A program made the position numbers and the translations under genes. Below the pieces are notes generated by a model, which did no database searches, had not been told where the DNA came from, and worked only from the letters and a program-made list of their open reading frames with translations. A DNA stretch of 64,000 nucleotides from Demequina aurantiaca (lineage in GTDB: Bacteria > Actinomycetota > Actinomycetes > Actinomycetales > Demequinaceae): NCBI RefSeq assembly GCF_000975135.1, contig NZ_BBRF01000001.1, positions 1,118,380 to 1,182,379 of the forward strand. The letters run 5' to 3'. Positions 1 to 9,598 of the stretch are shown in pieces. Within the stretch, counting starts at the first letter, position 1; every line of letters begins with the position of its first letter.

Positions 1-253
1 TGCGCACCCTGAAGGCGCGGTCAAGACGAGCGCCGCCTGGCTGATCGAGCGCGCCGGCTTCGGCAAGGGCTTCGCCCTTATGCCCGATGCACGGGCTAGC
101 CTGTCCACCAAGCACACACTCGCGCTGACGAATCGCGGGAATGCTCGCGCGGGAGACGTCGTAGCGCTCGCACGCGCGGTGCGGCAAGGCGTGCGCGACG
201 CGTTCGGCATCAACCTGATCCCGGAGCCCGTCACGCTCGGGGTCGACCTCTAG
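1..253 (+). CDS. murB: UDP-N-acetylenolpyruvoylglucosamine reductase, C-terminal part
   Basis: The 5' end lies outside the window; 83 C-terminal codons remain before a TAG at 251-253. MurB reduces enolpyruvyl-UDP-GlcNAc to UDP-MurNAc with NADPH and FAD in cytoplasmic peptidoglycan precursor synthesis. The visible part matches the MurB C-terminal domain: the segment [11 protein letters not shown] followed by [10 protein letters not shown], and an ending that reads [14 protein letters not shown]. It converges with the minus-strand ABC transporter genes, and a hairpin at 312-343 sits between them. Family assignment is firm; nothing can be said about the missing N-terminal FAD-binding part. Confidence 0.9.
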   Translation, partial: AHPEGAVKTSAAWLIERAGFGKGFALMPDARASLSTKHTLALTNRGNARAGDVVALARAVRQGVRDAFGINLIPEPVTLGVDL

Positions 254-311
254 CGTTCGCTGAACCTACAGCACCCCCACTGTCGCTTGAGGGTGCGGGC
301 GTAGCACGCAC

Positions 312-343
312 ACGGCCCCCATCCCAGGAGGGATGAGGGCCGT
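312..343. terminator. Bidirectional terminator hairpin between convergent genes
   Basis: A GC-rich near-perfect inverted repeat (ACGGCCCCCATCC pairing with GGATGAGGGCCGT around a short loop) lies between the stop of murB and the stop of the minus-strand permease gene. It has no long T tract on either side, but a stem in this position between converging genes is what a shared terminator looks like. Confidence 0.65.
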
Positions 344-361
344 CGCTGAGGCTGCTGTGAC

Positions 362-2866
362 CTACTCGGTCGCGATCGCCTTGAGGATGTCCAGCTTGGA
401 GGCACGCCATGCGGGCCAGATCGCGGCCACGACACCAGCGATCGCGGCGAGCACCGTGTAGATGCCCAGCCATATCCACGGCACCGTGACCCCATCAAAG
501 CCGAAGTCGGCCAGGGCAAGTACCAACGCTGACCCGAGCCCAAGCCCGAGCAGCATGCCGAGTATGGCCCCGAATATCGCCATCACCATCGACTCGAGTG
601 TCACCATCCTCCACACGGACCTCTTGCGCAGACCAACGGCGCGGAGCAACCCGATCTCTCGGGTGCGCTCGGTGACGGACAGCAGCAGCGTGTTGGCCAC
701 GCCCAAAATTGCGATAACCAAGGCAGACCCGAGAAGCGCGGAGATGACGCCGAGCAGCAGGTCGATGAACTGGTTGGCGAACTGCGCCAATTCGCCAGGC
801 GACTGCACCAGCACCGTGGGGTACTCGGCGGCCAGTTCGTCACTGAGCGTGGTTTGTAGTGCCTCGACGTCGGTGCCGGGATCCGCGGAGACGAGGAGTT
901 GTGCCACCACCACGTCGCCAAGGATCTCCTCGCCGGTAGCCCAGTCGACGTTGAAGTCGCCGCCATTTTCGTCGTTGAAGAGGCCCGTGACCTCGACGTC
1001 CATGGTGGATCCGCCGCCTGTCAGCGTCACGGTGTCACCCACCTCGACGCCCTGATCCTGGATGGCCTGGCCAATGTACGTGCCGTCGCCCACCTCGGTG
1101 ATGTCGGGATCCGTCTCGAAGGTCATGAGGTCCGTCGAGGCCTCGACGTCGATCACGGCGATGCGGCTATCCGCGCCGTCATACTGAATTGGGCCCACGC
1201 CGACGCGTGCCACCTCGTCGACCCCGTCTGTGTTGGTGACAAGGTCAATGGCCGAGTCCGGGATACCGGTGCCCGCCGTGTCGATGACAAAGTAGTCCGC
1301 TGAGGTCGAGTCGAACTGGGCCGTCACGGTGGTCTTCAATGACTCGGTGAACGTCGCAACAAGGGCGAGCAACATCACACCGATCATCAGTGCCGCCGCA
1401 GTATTTGCGCTGCGGCGCGGCTCACGTCGAATGTTGTTCGCAGCGAGCTTGCCGTCCACCTTGAACAGGCGTGTCAGCACGCCGCGTAGGCCAAAGGCGA
1501 TCGGGACAAGGAACTGCGCCGCGAGCAGGCTCATTCCCAAGACCAGGAGCACGGCGCCCACACCCACGTAGATGTAGGGCTTGTCGAAGTCCCCAAAGAG
1601 GCCAAGGAACACGGTCCCGATGCCAATGATCGCCATTGCCGATCCCACAATGTTGCGCGTGTGCAACGGCTTCTTGGATTCGGTGGCTGACTCACGTAGC
1701 GCCTCCATGGGGGAGATGCGCGAAGCGTGAATGGCGGGGGCGATTGCCGAGGCCATCGTAACGAGGAGGCCAAGGCCATAGGCCCAGGCGATGGCGTCTG
1801 GCGGGAGCGTCAGGACGCCAAAAATGTCGCCGACGGCAAGCTTGGCGATAGCCGTGATGCCGAGCGCGAGCACATAGCCCATGATGAGCCCGATCGTGGA
1901 CGCGACGATTCCCACCACCAGCGCCTCGAGGAGGATCATGCGGCGCACCTGCTGGCCGGTCACGCCCACCGCACGCAGCAGCCCGAACTCACGGGTGCGC
2001 TGGGTGACGATGATGCGGAAGGTGTTGACGATGATGTATGCGCCCACAAACAGCGAGATCAGGGCGAACGCGATGGAGAAAATGTCGACGTATTGGACCA
2101 CGCTCTGCACGGCCTCGACAGACTCGGCGGCCTTGTCTTCGCCGGTGATGGCGCGGGTGCCCTCGGGCAGTTCCTCGCCTATGGCCGCCGCGACGTCGTC
2201 GACGTTGGCGTCCTCGTCAGCGATCACGCTGATGGTGGAGTACCCGGGAATGTCGCTATTGAACGCGTGAACGTCATCGGTGCTCATCCACGCAAACTTG
2301 GCGCCAAGTGAGGTTCCGCTCGTCAGCTCTACCGATCCCACCAGCGTGTACTCCGAGGAGCCCTCGCTTCCCGCAATCTTCACGGTGTCGCCGAGGGCGT
2401 AGCCGCTGGCGAAGGTGTCGGCGTCCAGCACCACGTCGCCCGGTCCGGTGGGCGCAGTACCCTCCGCGATTGCGCCGGTGTCGATATCTGCGTTGCCGTT
2501 CCAGTTCTGCACGAAGGTGGGAGGACCGGGCTGGTTGGAGGCGGCATCGGGAGCCACGAGCGCACCCTGCGTGATCACGACACCGTAGGCGTCAGCCACG
2601 CCGTCGGTTGCCTGGACCGCGGCGAGGTCGGCATCGCTGAGCGGCTCCTCATCGGGGGAGAACAGGACGTCTGAGTTGGGATCGGCCTCGACGACGACGT
2701 CGATGCTGGAGTAGGTGTCCGAGAACAGGTCCGAGAACCCGGAGGACAACGAGTTGGTGAAGATCTGCGTGGCGGCCACGAGCGAAACGCCCAGAGCGAC
2801 GGCCACGGCGGTCAGAATCAGCCGCTTGGGGCTGTGTTTGATCGACTTGATGGCGAGGCGGAACAT
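362..2866 (-). CDS. ABC transporter permease, FtsX/MacB type with two FtsX domains
   Basis: An 834-residue membrane protein. It has an N-terminal membrane segment, a large extracytoplasmic domain (about residues 45-255), and a first FtsX core of three or four helices (about 260-400) with the family motif TREFGLLRAVG. A membrane linker, a second extracytoplasmic domain and a second FtsX core with TREIGLLRAVGLRKR follow. This duplicated architecture is usual for actinobacterial FtsX permeases. The ATPase gene ends 3 bp upstream, so the two form one transporter. Such systems act as mechanotransmitters or export peptides and lipids rather than import solutes. The substrate is unknown. The adjacent two-component system (3738-5713) may control it. 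Confidence 0.88.
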   Translation of the reverse strand: MFRLAIKSIKHSPKRLILTAVAVALGVSLVAATQIFTNSLSSGFSDLFSDTYSSIDVVVEADPNSDVLFSPDEEPLSDADLAAVQATDGVADAYGVVITQGALVAPDAASNQPGPPTFVQNWNGNADIDTGAIAEGTAPTGPGDVVLDADTFASGYALGDTVKIAGSEGSSEYTLVGSVELTSGTSLGAKFAWMSTDDVHAFNSDIPGYSTISVIADEDANVDDVAAAIGEELPEGTRAITGEDKAAESVEAVQSVVQYVDIFSIAFALISLFVGAYIIVNTFRIIVTQRTREFGLLRAVGVTGQQVRRMILLEALVVGIVASTIGLIMGYVLALGITAIAKLAVGDIFGVLTLPPDAIAWAYGLGLLVTMASAIAPAIHASRISPMEALRESATESKKPLHTRNIVGSAMAIIGIGTVFLGLFGDFDKPYIYVGVGAVLLVLGMSLLAAQFLVPIAFGLRGVLTRLFKVDGKLAANNIRREPRRSANTAAALMIGVMLLALVATFTESLKTTVTAQFDSTSADYFVIDTAGTGIPDSAIDLVTNTDGVDEVARVGVGPIQYDGADSRIAVIDVEASTDLMTFETDPDITEVGDGTYIGQAIQDQGVEVGDTVTLTGGGSTMDVEVTGLFNDENGGDFNVDWATGEEILGDVVVAQLLVSADPGTDVEALQTTLSDELAAEYPTVLVQSPGELAQFANQFIDLLLGVISALLGSALVIAILGVANTLLLSVTERTREIGLLRAVGLRKRSVWRMVTLESMVMAIFGAILGMLLGLGLGSALVLALADFGFDGVTVPWIWLGIYTVLAAIAGVVAAIWPAWRASKLDILKAIATE

Positions 2867-2869
2867 GTA

Positions 2870-3613
2870 CTAGTGCCCCATCTGCTTCATGCGGTCGAGT
2901 ACCTTCTCCGCGCTCGGATCGCGCATTTCATCCACGATCTTGCCGTCCTCGAGGAACAGGATCCTGTCGGCGTACGATGCTGCGGTCGGGTCGTGCGTGA
3001 CCATCACGATGGTCTGGCCAAACTCCTTCACGGCGCGACGCATGAATCCCAGCAGCTCGGCGCCGGAACGCGAGTCGAGGTTTCCGGAGGGCTCGTCCGC
3101 GAAGATGATCTCGGGGCGCGACACGAGCGCCCGGGCCACGGCCACGCGCTGCTGCTGGCCACCGGAGAGTTCGGCGGGAAGGTGAGTGAGGCGGTCGGCC
3201 AGGCCGAGGATGCCGATGATCTCGTCAAACCACTCCTTGTCGACCTTGTCTCCCGCGATGTCGATGGGCAGCGTGATGTTCTCGCGCGCCGTGAGCGACG
3301 GAATCAGGTTGAAGGACTGGAACACGAATCCGATGTTGTTGCGGCGCACCTCGGTGACCTGCGCCTCGCTCAGCGTGGTGATGACGATGTCGGAGATGGA
3401 CGACTCCCCTGCGGTCAGGCGGTCCAGCCCGGCGAGCGTGTGCAGAAGCGTCGACTTGCCGGAGCCCGACGGGCCCATGATGGCGGTGAACTCGCTGCGC
3501 GCGATGTCGACGCTGACGCCGTCGAGGGCGCGGACGGCCATCTCTCCGGTGCCGTAGTCCTTGTAGCCGTCGCGCATCTGGGCGGCGAGGCTGGTGGTTG
3601 TGGTGGCGGTCAT
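2870..3613 (-). CDS. ABC transporter ATP-binding protein, LolD/MacB type
   Basis: 247 residues. Walker A is GPSGSGKSTLL, the signature is LSGGQQQRVAVARAL, and Walker B is EIIFADEPSGNLDS, the form typical of LolD/MacB ATPases that pair with FtsX permeases. The start chosen is the ATG at 3611-3613, preceded by GAAAGG; a longer frame runs to 3703, but its N-terminus is Arg/Pro-rich and not conserved-looking. The gene sits immediately before the permease and should power it by ATP hydrolysis on the cytoplasmic face. The 124 bp upstream of it contain a hairpin (3656-3676). Confidence 0.9.
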   Translation of the reverse strand: MTATTTTSLAAQMRDGYKDYGTGEMAVRALDGVSVDIARSEFTAIMGPSGSGKSTLLHTLAGLDRLTAGESSISDIVITTLSEAQVTEVRRNNIGFVFQSFNLIPSLTARENITLPIDIAGDKVDKEWFDEIIGILGLADRLTHLPAELSGGQQQRVAVARALVSRPEIIFADEPSGNLDSRSGAELLGFMRRAVKEFGQTIVMVTHDPTAASYADRILFLEDGKIVDEMRDPSAEKVLDRMKQMGH

Positions 3614-3655
3614 GGGATTACCTTTCGCGGGGGAGGAAGCGCGGAAAACCGACGG

Positions 3656-3676
3656 CCGATGCCGTGGCGGCATCGG
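3656..3676. repeat. Hairpin built from the recurring GCATCGG motif
   Basis: CCGATGCC, a 5-nt loop, then GGCATCGG form a perfect 8-bp stem between the response-regulator stop and the ABC ATPase start. On the minus strand it could weaken read-through from the two-component genes into the transporter genes. There is no T tract. Confidence 0.5.
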
Positions 3677-3737
3677 GCGTTCGTCACCTAGTCTCGCGAA
3701 CATCGGCGAGATCCGCCATCGTCCAATAGAACGGTTT

Positions 3738-4424
3738 TTAGGGTCGGGGTACCACGATGCCGGAGTTGTACGCCTCCACGACGGCCTGGACGCGGTCCCG
3801 CACGCCCAACTTCGTCAGGATGTGGCTCACGTGCGTCTTGACGGTGGTGTTGGACACGAAGAGCTCGGACGCGATCTCCTGATTCGAGAGCCCACGGGCC
3901 ATCAGAAGCAGCACCTCGACCTCACGATCCGACAGGTCGCCGATAGCCTCGGGGGATGGCACGTGGTTGTCCGGGTCGGCACCCGCGGGATTCTGAGCGA
4001 GGGCTCCACTCGCGAACTTCTCGATCACCCGGCGCGTCACCTCGGGAGCGAGCAGCGCCTCGCCCCCAGCGACCACCCGCACCGCGTTGACCAGGGTGTC
4101 CCCGTCCGCACTCTTGAGGAGGAAGCCCGACGCACCCGCACGCAGTGCTTCATAGACGTATTCGTCGTCGTCAAAGGTCGTGAGAATGACGACGTGAACG
4201 TCGGGGCACTCCGCGACCAGTTCGCGCGTCGCCGTCAATCCGTCCACTCCCGGCATGCGGATGTCCATGAGCACCACGTTGGGCTCAGTTTCACGCGCCA
4301 TCGCGAGCGCTTCCGAACCATCCGCGGCCTCGCCGCAGACGTCGAGGTCGTCCTCCGACTCCAGGATCATCTTGAGGCCGACGCGCACCATCGCCTGGTC
4401 ATCGACTAGTCCAACTCGAATCAT
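3738..4424 (-). CDS. Response regulator, NarL/LuxR family
   Basis: 228 residues. The receiver domain (about 1-120) has the acidic pair D8-D9, phospho-acceptor D54 in [10 protein letters not shown], and a conserved Lys in SGFLLKS. A LuxR-type helix-turn-helix (about 160-225) reads [43 protein letters not shown] in two overlapping parts. It is a DNA-binding transcription factor activated by phosphotransfer from the histidine kinase encoded just upstream; the two genes overlap by 4 bp (ATGA), so they are co-translated. Its position between two ABC transporters suggests it controls one or both, as LiaRS/VraSR-type systems do; this is inference. Confidence 0.93.
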   Translation of the reverse strand: MIRVGLVDDQAMVRVGLKMILESEDDLDVCGEAADGSEALAMARETEPNVVLMDIRMPGVDGLTATRELVAECPDVHVVILTTFDDDEYVYEALRAGASGFLLKSADGDTLVNAVRVVAGGEALLAPEVTRRVIEKFASGALAQNPAGADPDNHVPSPEAIGDLSDREVEVLLLMARGLSNQEIASELFVSNTTVKTHVSHILTKLGVRDRVQAVVEAYNSGIVVPRP

Positions 4425-5713
4425 GTGCGGCCCCTTTCGGGCGTGATCGGCGTGGCGGAGCGTGGTCGCGTGGAGTGGACTTGGTCGTCCCCGGACGGCA
4501 ACACCGCGTGAACACGGTAGCCGCCGCCGGAGCGCGGGCCCACATCGAGTGTCCCGCCCAGTGCGGTGATCCGCTCCCGCATTCCGTCGATGCCGTGGCC
4601 ACCGGAGTGCATCGCCTCGGAGATGACGCCGCGGCCATCGTCCTCGACGGTAATCGTCACAGCATCGGCTTCGCGCACGACCGCCACGGTCGCATTGGCA
4701 CCGGGGCCGGCATGCTTCATGGCGTTCGTCAGCGACTCTTGGACCACGCGGAACGCGCTCAGCTCGACGCCCGCGGGGACGTGGGCGGATCCGGATACCT
4801 CGAGCGACACGGGCAGTCCCGCATCCTCGACCTGCTGAACCAAGTCGGGCAGCGCTGCCAGCGAGGGCATGGGCAAGAGGTCAAAGGCGGTGTGGTGCTC
4901 GGCCGCAGCATCGTCGCTCTCTCCAAGCGTCGCCCGGCCCGTCACCCCTTCCGCCGCCTCGGCCTCCGAGGCGCGCAGCACACCGATCATGCGTTGCATC
5001 TCCATCAATCCAGTGCGGCCTGACTCGCTAATGGTGTGCAGCGCCTCGGCCACCCGTGGGTCGCCGTCCTTCGCCAGCCTGGCGGCGCCCTCGGCCTGCA
5101 GGGTCATCACCGTGACCTCGTGTGCGACCACGTCATGCAACTCTCGGGCGATCCGTGCCCGCTCGGCCCGGACAGCATCGGCCGCTGCATTTTTGCGCGC
5201 CTGGTCCTGGCGGGCATGGGCAATCTCGAGTTCGGTGAGGCGCAAGTGACGGCGGTTGTCGGACAATCCAATCCCGAGCGCGATCACCAGCGCTACGAGA
5301 GTCGAAATGACGGCCGCGACCTGCACGTTGTCGCTGGTGAGCACGCCCATTGCCGTCCAGGCGCTGACGACCAGGATGGCGCCGATTCCATGCAGTAGCG
5401 CGGATCGGCGGGGCAGGTACAGGCCCACGCCGTAAAGGGCGACCACCAGCCCTAGGATGCTGGCGGCGTTGGGATAGCCGATCGCGACAAAGATCATCCA
5501 GGCCAGGATCGAGACCCACAGGATGGTCCGAGGAGCCCGGTGACGCCACGCGAGCGGCAGGGTCATGAGTGCGATCAGGACGATCGCCTTGGGGGTGACC
5601 TCCGGCCGCGCGTCGCTACCGATCTCGTAGAGCCCAATCAGGGCAATAGCGAAGAGGCCGACCGCAATGAGCGCGTCGCCTGCGCGGGGCATCCTTACTC
5701 TCACGTGCCCCAC
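4421..5713 (-). CDS. Sensor histidine kinase, HisKA_3 (NarX/DesK-like) family
   Basis: Up to 430 residues. Five or six hydrophobic helices fill about residues 12-150, with little extracytoplasmic sequence, so the sensor is probably intramembrane. A dimerisation/phosphoacceptor helix follows with H193 in [12 protein letters not shown], then an HATPase_c domain with AMKHAG (N box region), EDDGRGV (G1) and [12 protein letters not shown] (G2). It should sense envelope state and phosphorylate the adjacent regulator. Start uncertain: GTG at 5713, GTG at 5704 or ATG at 5692 are all possible. The GTG at 5704 lies 7 nt after a TAGGGT box and could be a leaderless start. Confidence 0.9.
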   Translation of the reverse strand: MGHVRVRMPRAGDALIAVGLFAIALIGLYEIGSDARPEVTPKAIVLIALMTLPLAWRHRAPRTILWVSILAWMIFVAIGYPNAASILGLVVALYGVGLYLPRRSALLHGIGAILVVSAWTAMGVLTSDNVQVAAVISTLVALVIALGIGLSDNRRHLRLTELEIAHARQDQARKNAAADAVRAERARIARELHDVVAHEVTVMTLQAEGAARLAKDGDPRVAEALHTISESGRTGLMEMQRMIGVLRASEAEAAEGVTGRATLGESDDAAAEHHTAFDLLPMPSLAALPDLVQQVEDAGLPVSLEVSGSAHVPAGVELSAFRVVQESLTNAMKHAGPGANATVAVVREADAVTITVEDDGRGVISEAMHSGGHGIDGMRERITALGGTLDVGPRSGGGYRVHAVLPSGDDQVHSTRPRSATPITPERGRT

Positions 5714-5767
5714 CCTAGGACAGGGAGCGCCGCGAAGGCATCGGCCACAGGAATGATGGCCAGTCGC

Positions 5768-6616
5768 CTACCGGTCGTTCGGGCGCTGCCAGCGGAACGT
5801 CTTGATGGTGACGGCAAGCCCCACGACAAACCAGATCGCCAGCACGATCGCCGTGGCCGGGTGCTGCCAACTGCCAGCGGCCTCCTGCGCGGCGAAGCTG
5901 TCCGGTAGGAACACCGATCGCATGCCCTGCGCGAGCCACTTCAGCGGGAACACCTCGGCGATGTGCTGCAGCCATGACGGCAGCTGCGTGAACACAAAGA
6001 ACACGCCAGAGATGAATTGCAGCGATAACACGATGGGCGTCAGCACAGCCGGCGCGGAGCGACCCCTGCGTGCAAGCGAGCTGAACGCGATGCCCAGCAC
6101 GGTCGACGCCGCGGTCCCCAGCAGGAACACCCACGCGAAGGTCAACCACTTGGCGGGGTCGGTAGGGATGGGAATGTCGTAGAGCAGCGCGCTCACCAGG
6201 AGCAGCAGCGCGATCTGGATGATCGACACCATCAACACGTGCACGATCTTGCCCATGAAGAATGCCGACGCCGGCAATGGGCTGCCGTGAATGCGCTTGA
6301 GAACGTCGTCATCGCGGTCGATCGCCAGCGAGATGCCCAGCGACTGGAAGCCGGTGTTCATGATTCCCGAGGCAATCATGCCCGCGAGGAAGTACTGCTT
6401 GAAATCCACACCCCCGCCGATGTCGTTGCCGCCCATGATGGACGCAAACAGAATCAACAGCAGGATGGGGAACATGAAGATGAATAGCATCTGCTCGCGC
6501 GAGCGGCTGAACTCCTTGGTCTCCAGCACTGCGCGCTCCCACACGAGCGCCGCCATGGACGGGCGCTTGTTCGCGGCCGATGCTGGGGCTGGCTTGCTCG
6601 CAGGGATTCGGCTCAT
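5768..6616 (-). CDS. ABC-2 type transporter permease
   Basis: 282 residues with an N-terminal cytoplasmic stretch and six predicted membrane helices in the ABC-2 membrane domain (about residues 45-270). The characteristic sequence LFSSLARRGRSAPA-like (here AFSSLARRGRSAPAVLTP) comes before helix 4. It is the membrane half of an exporter with the ATPase encoded upstream; the start ATG overlaps the ATPase stop by 4 bp. Relatives export antibiotics, polyketides or lipids; the substrate is not deducible here. Confidence 0.88.
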   Translation of the reverse strand: MSRIPASKPAPASAANKRPSMAALVWERAVLETKEFSRSREQMLFIFMFPILLLILFASIMGGNDIGGGVDFKQYFLAGMIASGIMNTGFQSLGISLAIDRDDDVLKRIHGSPLPASAFFMGKIVHVLMVSIIQIALLLLVSALLYDIPIPTDPAKWLTFAWVFLLGTAASTVLGIAFSSLARRGRSAPAVLTPIVLSLQFISGVFFVFTQLPSWLQHIAEVFPLKWLAQGMRSVFLPDSFAAQEAAGSWQHPATAIVLAIWFVVGLAVTIKTFRWQRPNDR

Positions 6617-7539
6617 GAGGTTGCCTCCTCGGTAGCGATGACCTCGCCAGGCATGGCGGCATCGCCTTCCGCACTCGCCTCGTCATCGGTTTTCCCGATG
6701 AGGTCGAGGTACACGTCCTCGAGGGACGGCCGCCGAATCTCGAGGTCCTTGACCTCGCCGTCGTGAGTAGCAAGGAGTCCGCGAACAGTGGCAGTGGGGG
6801 TCTTGGTGACCTCGGTACGAGAGGTGACCGCGCCATCGGCGCCAGGTTCTGACCAGGCCACCACGGCATCGGCCGCACGGGCGCGCAAGCCCGCGGGAGT
6901 GTCGAGCGCGACCATCTTCCCACGGGCGATAACGGCGAGGCGGTCGGCGAGGTGCTCGGCCTCGTCGAGGTAGTGCGTCGTCAGTACGACCGTGGTGCCG
7001 CCGTCTTTGAGTGACTCGATGAGGTGCCAGAACTGGCGGCGAGCCTCGGGGTCGAAGCCGGTGGTCGGCTCGTCGAGGAACATCAGCTCGGGACGGCCCA
7101 CGACGGCGAGGGCGACATCGAGACGGCGTCGCTGGCCTCCCGACAGCGCCGTGGAACGGACGTTCGCCTTCTCCTCGAGGCCCACCTCCGCGATCGTTTC
7201 TTCGACGTCGCGCGGATGGGGGAACAGGTGGCTCTGGTGCGCGACCATCTCGCGGACCGTCAGGGGTGCGTTGGTGGAGGTCGACTGCAACATGATGCCG
7301 AGCCGCTCGCGCCACTCGCGCGTGGGGTGCGCGGGGTCGAGTCCCAGCACCGTCGCCTCACCGGAGGTGCGCTTGCGGAATCCCTCGAGAATCTCAACCG
7401 TCGTGGATTTGCCGGCGCCGTTGGGGCCCAGAATCGCGAAGATCTCCCCGGTGTTGATGGTGAGGTCCAGGCCGTCGACGGCGTTCAGTTCGCCGTAGGT
7501 CTTGCGTAGGTCGCGGATGGTGATCGCGGGTTGGTTCAT
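6613..7539 (-). CDS. ABC-2 type transporter ATP-binding protein (DrrA/CcmA-like)
   Basis: About 308 residues. Walker A GPNGAGKSTTVEIL, signature LSGGQRRRLDVALAVV, Walker B LMFLDEPTTGFDPEARR and the H-loop TTHYLDEAEHLADR are all intact. The C-terminal extension (about 215-308) is usual for daunorubicin-resistance-type ATPases. The ATG at 7537-7539 is preferred over an upstream in-frame start: TAGCCT lies exactly 7 nt before it, a pattern expected of a leaderless transcript, and a longer start would overlap the upstream gene. It energises the adjacent permease. Confidence 0.9.
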   Translation of the reverse strand: MNQPAITIRDLRKTYGELNAVDGLDLTINTGEIFAILGPNGAGKSTTVEILEGFRKRTSGEATVLGLDPAHPTREWRERLGIMLQSTSTNAPLTVREMVAHQSHLFPHPRDVEETIAEVGLEEKANVRSTALSGGQRRRLDVALAVVGRPELMFLDEPTTGFDPEARRQFWHLIESLKDGGTTVVLTTHYLDEAEHLADRLAVIARGKMVALDTPAGLRARAADAVVAWSEPGADGAVTSRTEVTKTPTATVRGLLATHDGEVKDLEIRRPSLEDVYLDLIGKTDDEASAEGDAAMPGEVIATEEATS

Positions 7540-7549
7540 AGTCACGAGG

Positions 7550-7960
7550 CTAATGCCCCTCAGTGGTGGGTCGGACATCGGCGGGTCGCCATGCCAGGTA
7601 GAAACCTGCGGCAGAGAGGGCCAGCGTGATGGGGGTGAAGATCAGCGTCTCGGTGAGCGTCGTTGCGGCGAGGTTGCCCAAGGTATTGAGCGCGAATAGC
7701 CCGCCCATCGCCCACATGGACCCGCGGACGATGCGCGGCGATGGGCGGGACAGCCATTGCGCCCGCGCCGCGGTCATCCAGCCAAAGGCGGACACCGTGA
7801 CAAGCGCCCCGAGTTCACCGATGCGGGCGGTGGTCTCGTCGGGGTAGCGTCCGCCGCCGAGGTACTCGAAAGGAATGCCGCCGGCGAGGGCGACGACGTG
7901 GACAGCGCCCACGGCGCCGAGCAGGCAAGTCGCTGCTTTAGCGACATGGTGAGGATTCAT
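7550..7960 (-). CDS. Small four-helix membrane protein, function unknown
   Basis: 136 residues with about four hydrophobic helices (roughly 8-28, 48-66, 78-100, 104-124) and a short polar tail. An early HVVALAGG segment and a central extracytoplasmic loop with GGGRYPDE suggest a DUF4345-like fold, but I do not firmly recognise the family. The start ATG at 7958-7960 has GGGAGAG upstream. It precedes the ABC-2 ATPase with 10 bp between them and may be transcribed with it; its own role is unknown. Confidence 0.7.
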   Translation of the reverse strand: MNPHHVAKAATCLLGAVGAVHVVALAGGIPFEYLGGGRYPDETTARIGELGALVTVSAFGWMTAARAQWLSRPSPRIVRGSMWAMGGLFALNTLGNLAATTLTETLIFTPITLALSAAGFYLAWRPADVRPTTEGH

Positions 7961-8068
7961 TTCTCTCCCGTGGAGTGTTGACTCCCCGAGTATGGCCGCG
8001 ACGCCGCAGGCACCGCATCATCCACAAGGACAAGAAACGCGTCCGCCTAGCGAATGACTGCTACGGGT

Positions 8069-9289
8069 TTAACCCTCGGCGAGCAAGCTCTGGATACGGC
8101 CGACGCCTTCGATCAGATCATCGTCGCCAAGAGCGTAGCTGAGGCGCGCGTACCCGCTGGGGCCGAATGCCTCACCCGGAACCACGGCCACCTCGGCTTC
8201 CTCGAGGATGACGGCCGCTAGGTCGATCGAGGACTCGATCTTGCGACCGCGAATCGTGCGGCCAATCAGTCCCTCGACGGACGGGTACGCATAGAAGGCG
8301 CCCTTGGGCGTGGGCACGATGAGGCCGTCGATCTCGCGCAGCATCGACACCATGGTTTGGCGGCGACGGTCAAATGCTTTGCGCATCTCGTAGACCTCGT
8401 CGAGGCTGCCATTGAGCGCTGCGATCGCCGCACGCTGCGAGACGTTGGCGACGTTGCTGGTGAGGTGGCTCTGGAAGTTAGTGGCCGCTTTGATGACGTC
8501 CATGGGGCCCACCATCCAGCCCACGCGCCAGCCGGTCATGGCGTAGGTCTTGGCCACTCCGTTGAGCACGATGCAGGTGTCGGCGAGGTCGGGAACAACG
8601 GACAGCATCGGTGTGAATGCCGCGTCCTCGTAGAGGAGGTGCTCGTAAATTTCGTCGGTGATGACCCAGATCCCGTGCTCCAGGGCCCACTCGCCAATGT
8701 CCTTGGTCTGCTCAGCCGTGTAGACGGCGCCCGTGGGGTTGGACGGCGAGCAGAACAGCAGCGCCTTGGTCGCGTCAGTGCGTGCTTCTTCGAGCTGCTC
8801 GACCGTGACGAGGTAGTCCTGGTCGGCGCCGGCGAACACCTCGACGGTGGTCGCGCCCGTGAGGGCGATGGCCTCTGGGTACGTGGTCCAATACGGAGCG
8901 GGGAGGATGACCTCGTCGCCCGGGTCGAGGATCGCGGCGAACGCCTGGAAGACGGCCTGCTTGCCGCCGTTGGTCACGAGCGTCGAAGCAGGGTCGATCT
9001 CGTAGCCAGAGTCGCGCTTGGTCTTGTCCGCGATGGCCTGGCGCAGGTCGGGGAGACCCGAGGCGGGGGTGTATCGGTGGTTCTTGGGGTCCTTTGCTGC
9101 CTCAATGGCTGCGTCCACGATGAACTGCGGCGTGGGGAAGTCGGGCTCACCAGCTCCGAAGCCGATCACGGGCCGTCCGGCGGCCTTGAGGGCCTTGGCC
9201 TTCGCGTCGACGGCGAGGGTGGCTGAGGGTGCGATGGCACCGAGGCGGGCAGAGACGCGGCGAGAGGCTGAGGAGGTCACGGTTTTCAT
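8069..9289 (-). CDS. aspC: Pyridoxal-phosphate aminotransferase class I, probable aspartate aminotransferase
   Basis: 406 residues from the ATG at 9287-9289, which has GGAAG just upstream; the longer frame to 9358 starts in repeat sequence. Fold-type I features are present: [12 protein letters not shown] near the N-terminus, the NPTGAVY segment that binds the substrate carboxylate and cofactor, [11 protein letters not shown] with the PLP-ring Asp and Tyr, and [16 protein letters not shown] with the Schiff-base Lys. This is the Ib-subgroup AspAT pattern (transfer of the aspartate amino group to 2-oxoglutarate); some members also use prephenate. Its location just before tRNA-Trp/secE is common in Micrococcales. 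Confidence 0.9.
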   Translation of the reverse strand: MKTVTSSASRRVSARLGAIAPSATLAVDAKAKALKAAGRPVIGFGAGEPDFPTPQFIVDAAIEAAKDPKNHRYTPASGLPDLRQAIADKTKRDSGYEIDPASTLVTNGGKQAVFQAFAAILDPGDEVILPAPYWTTYPEAIALTGATTVEVFAGADQDYLVTVEQLEEARTDATKALLFCSPSNPTGAVYTAEQTKDIGEWALEHGIWVITDEIYEHLLYEDAAFTPMLSVVPDLADTCIVLNGVAKTYAMTGWRVGWMVGPMDVIKAATNFQSHLTSNVANVSQRAAIAALNGSLDEVYEMRKAFDRRRQTMVSMLREIDGLIVPTPKGAFYAYPSVEGLIGRTIRGRKIESSIDLAAVILEEAEVAVVPGEAFGPSGYARLSYALGDDDLIEGVGRIQSLLAEG

Positions 9290-9321
9290 TCTTCCACACC
9301 GGCCGATGCCCCTCACCCGCT

Positions 9322-9425
9322 GTGCTGGCTCCGGCTGCGGCAGTCGTGCCCCACTCACGCCCCGCCGCCTGCGGGGGTTGCGCTCTCACCCGGAGTGCTA
9401 GCTCCGCCTGCGGCAGTCGTGCCCC
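9322..9425. repeat. Pair of 31-bp imperfect direct repeats
   Basis: Positions 9322-9352 and 9395-9425 carry the same 31 bp with two mismatches (both end GGCAGTCGTGCCCC). The sequence ACCCGCTGTGCT precedes copy 1 and follows copy 2, so the unit is partly circularly permuted. The repeats lie in the gap between the aminotransferase and the DUF559 gene and encode nothing convincing. Confidence 0.7.
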
Positions 9426-9469
9426 GACCCGCTGTGCTCGCGTCTCACTTTCCGCCCGATCGTTCGGTC

Positions 9470-9562
9470 CGTTCGTGAAGGACGATAGAAGCATCGTCCT
9501 GCGTTTTGGCCCCAGTGTCCCCTGCGGAAGGGCCCCGCGGATACGCACCTTCACGAAGGAAC
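9470..9562. repeat. Palindromic repeat element, left copy flanking the DUF559 gene
   Basis: About 93 bp bounded by TTCGTGAAGG (9472-9481) and its reverse complement CCTTCACGAA (9548-9557). An inner hairpin AGGACGAT / ATCGTCCT (9479-9500) lies at one end. A related copy with the same layout and length lies at 10529-10622, on the other side of the gene. The rest of the 9290-9657 gap holds the direct repeats at 9322-9425 and a DnaA-box-like site. Confidence 0.65.
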
Positions 9563-9598
9563 CAGCCCCACCACGAACACCTTGCCACCACTCACCGG

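Noticed and set aside
9322-9425. CRISPR array
   Set aside because: Only two imperfect repeats, no further spacers at constant spacing, and no cas genes in the window.
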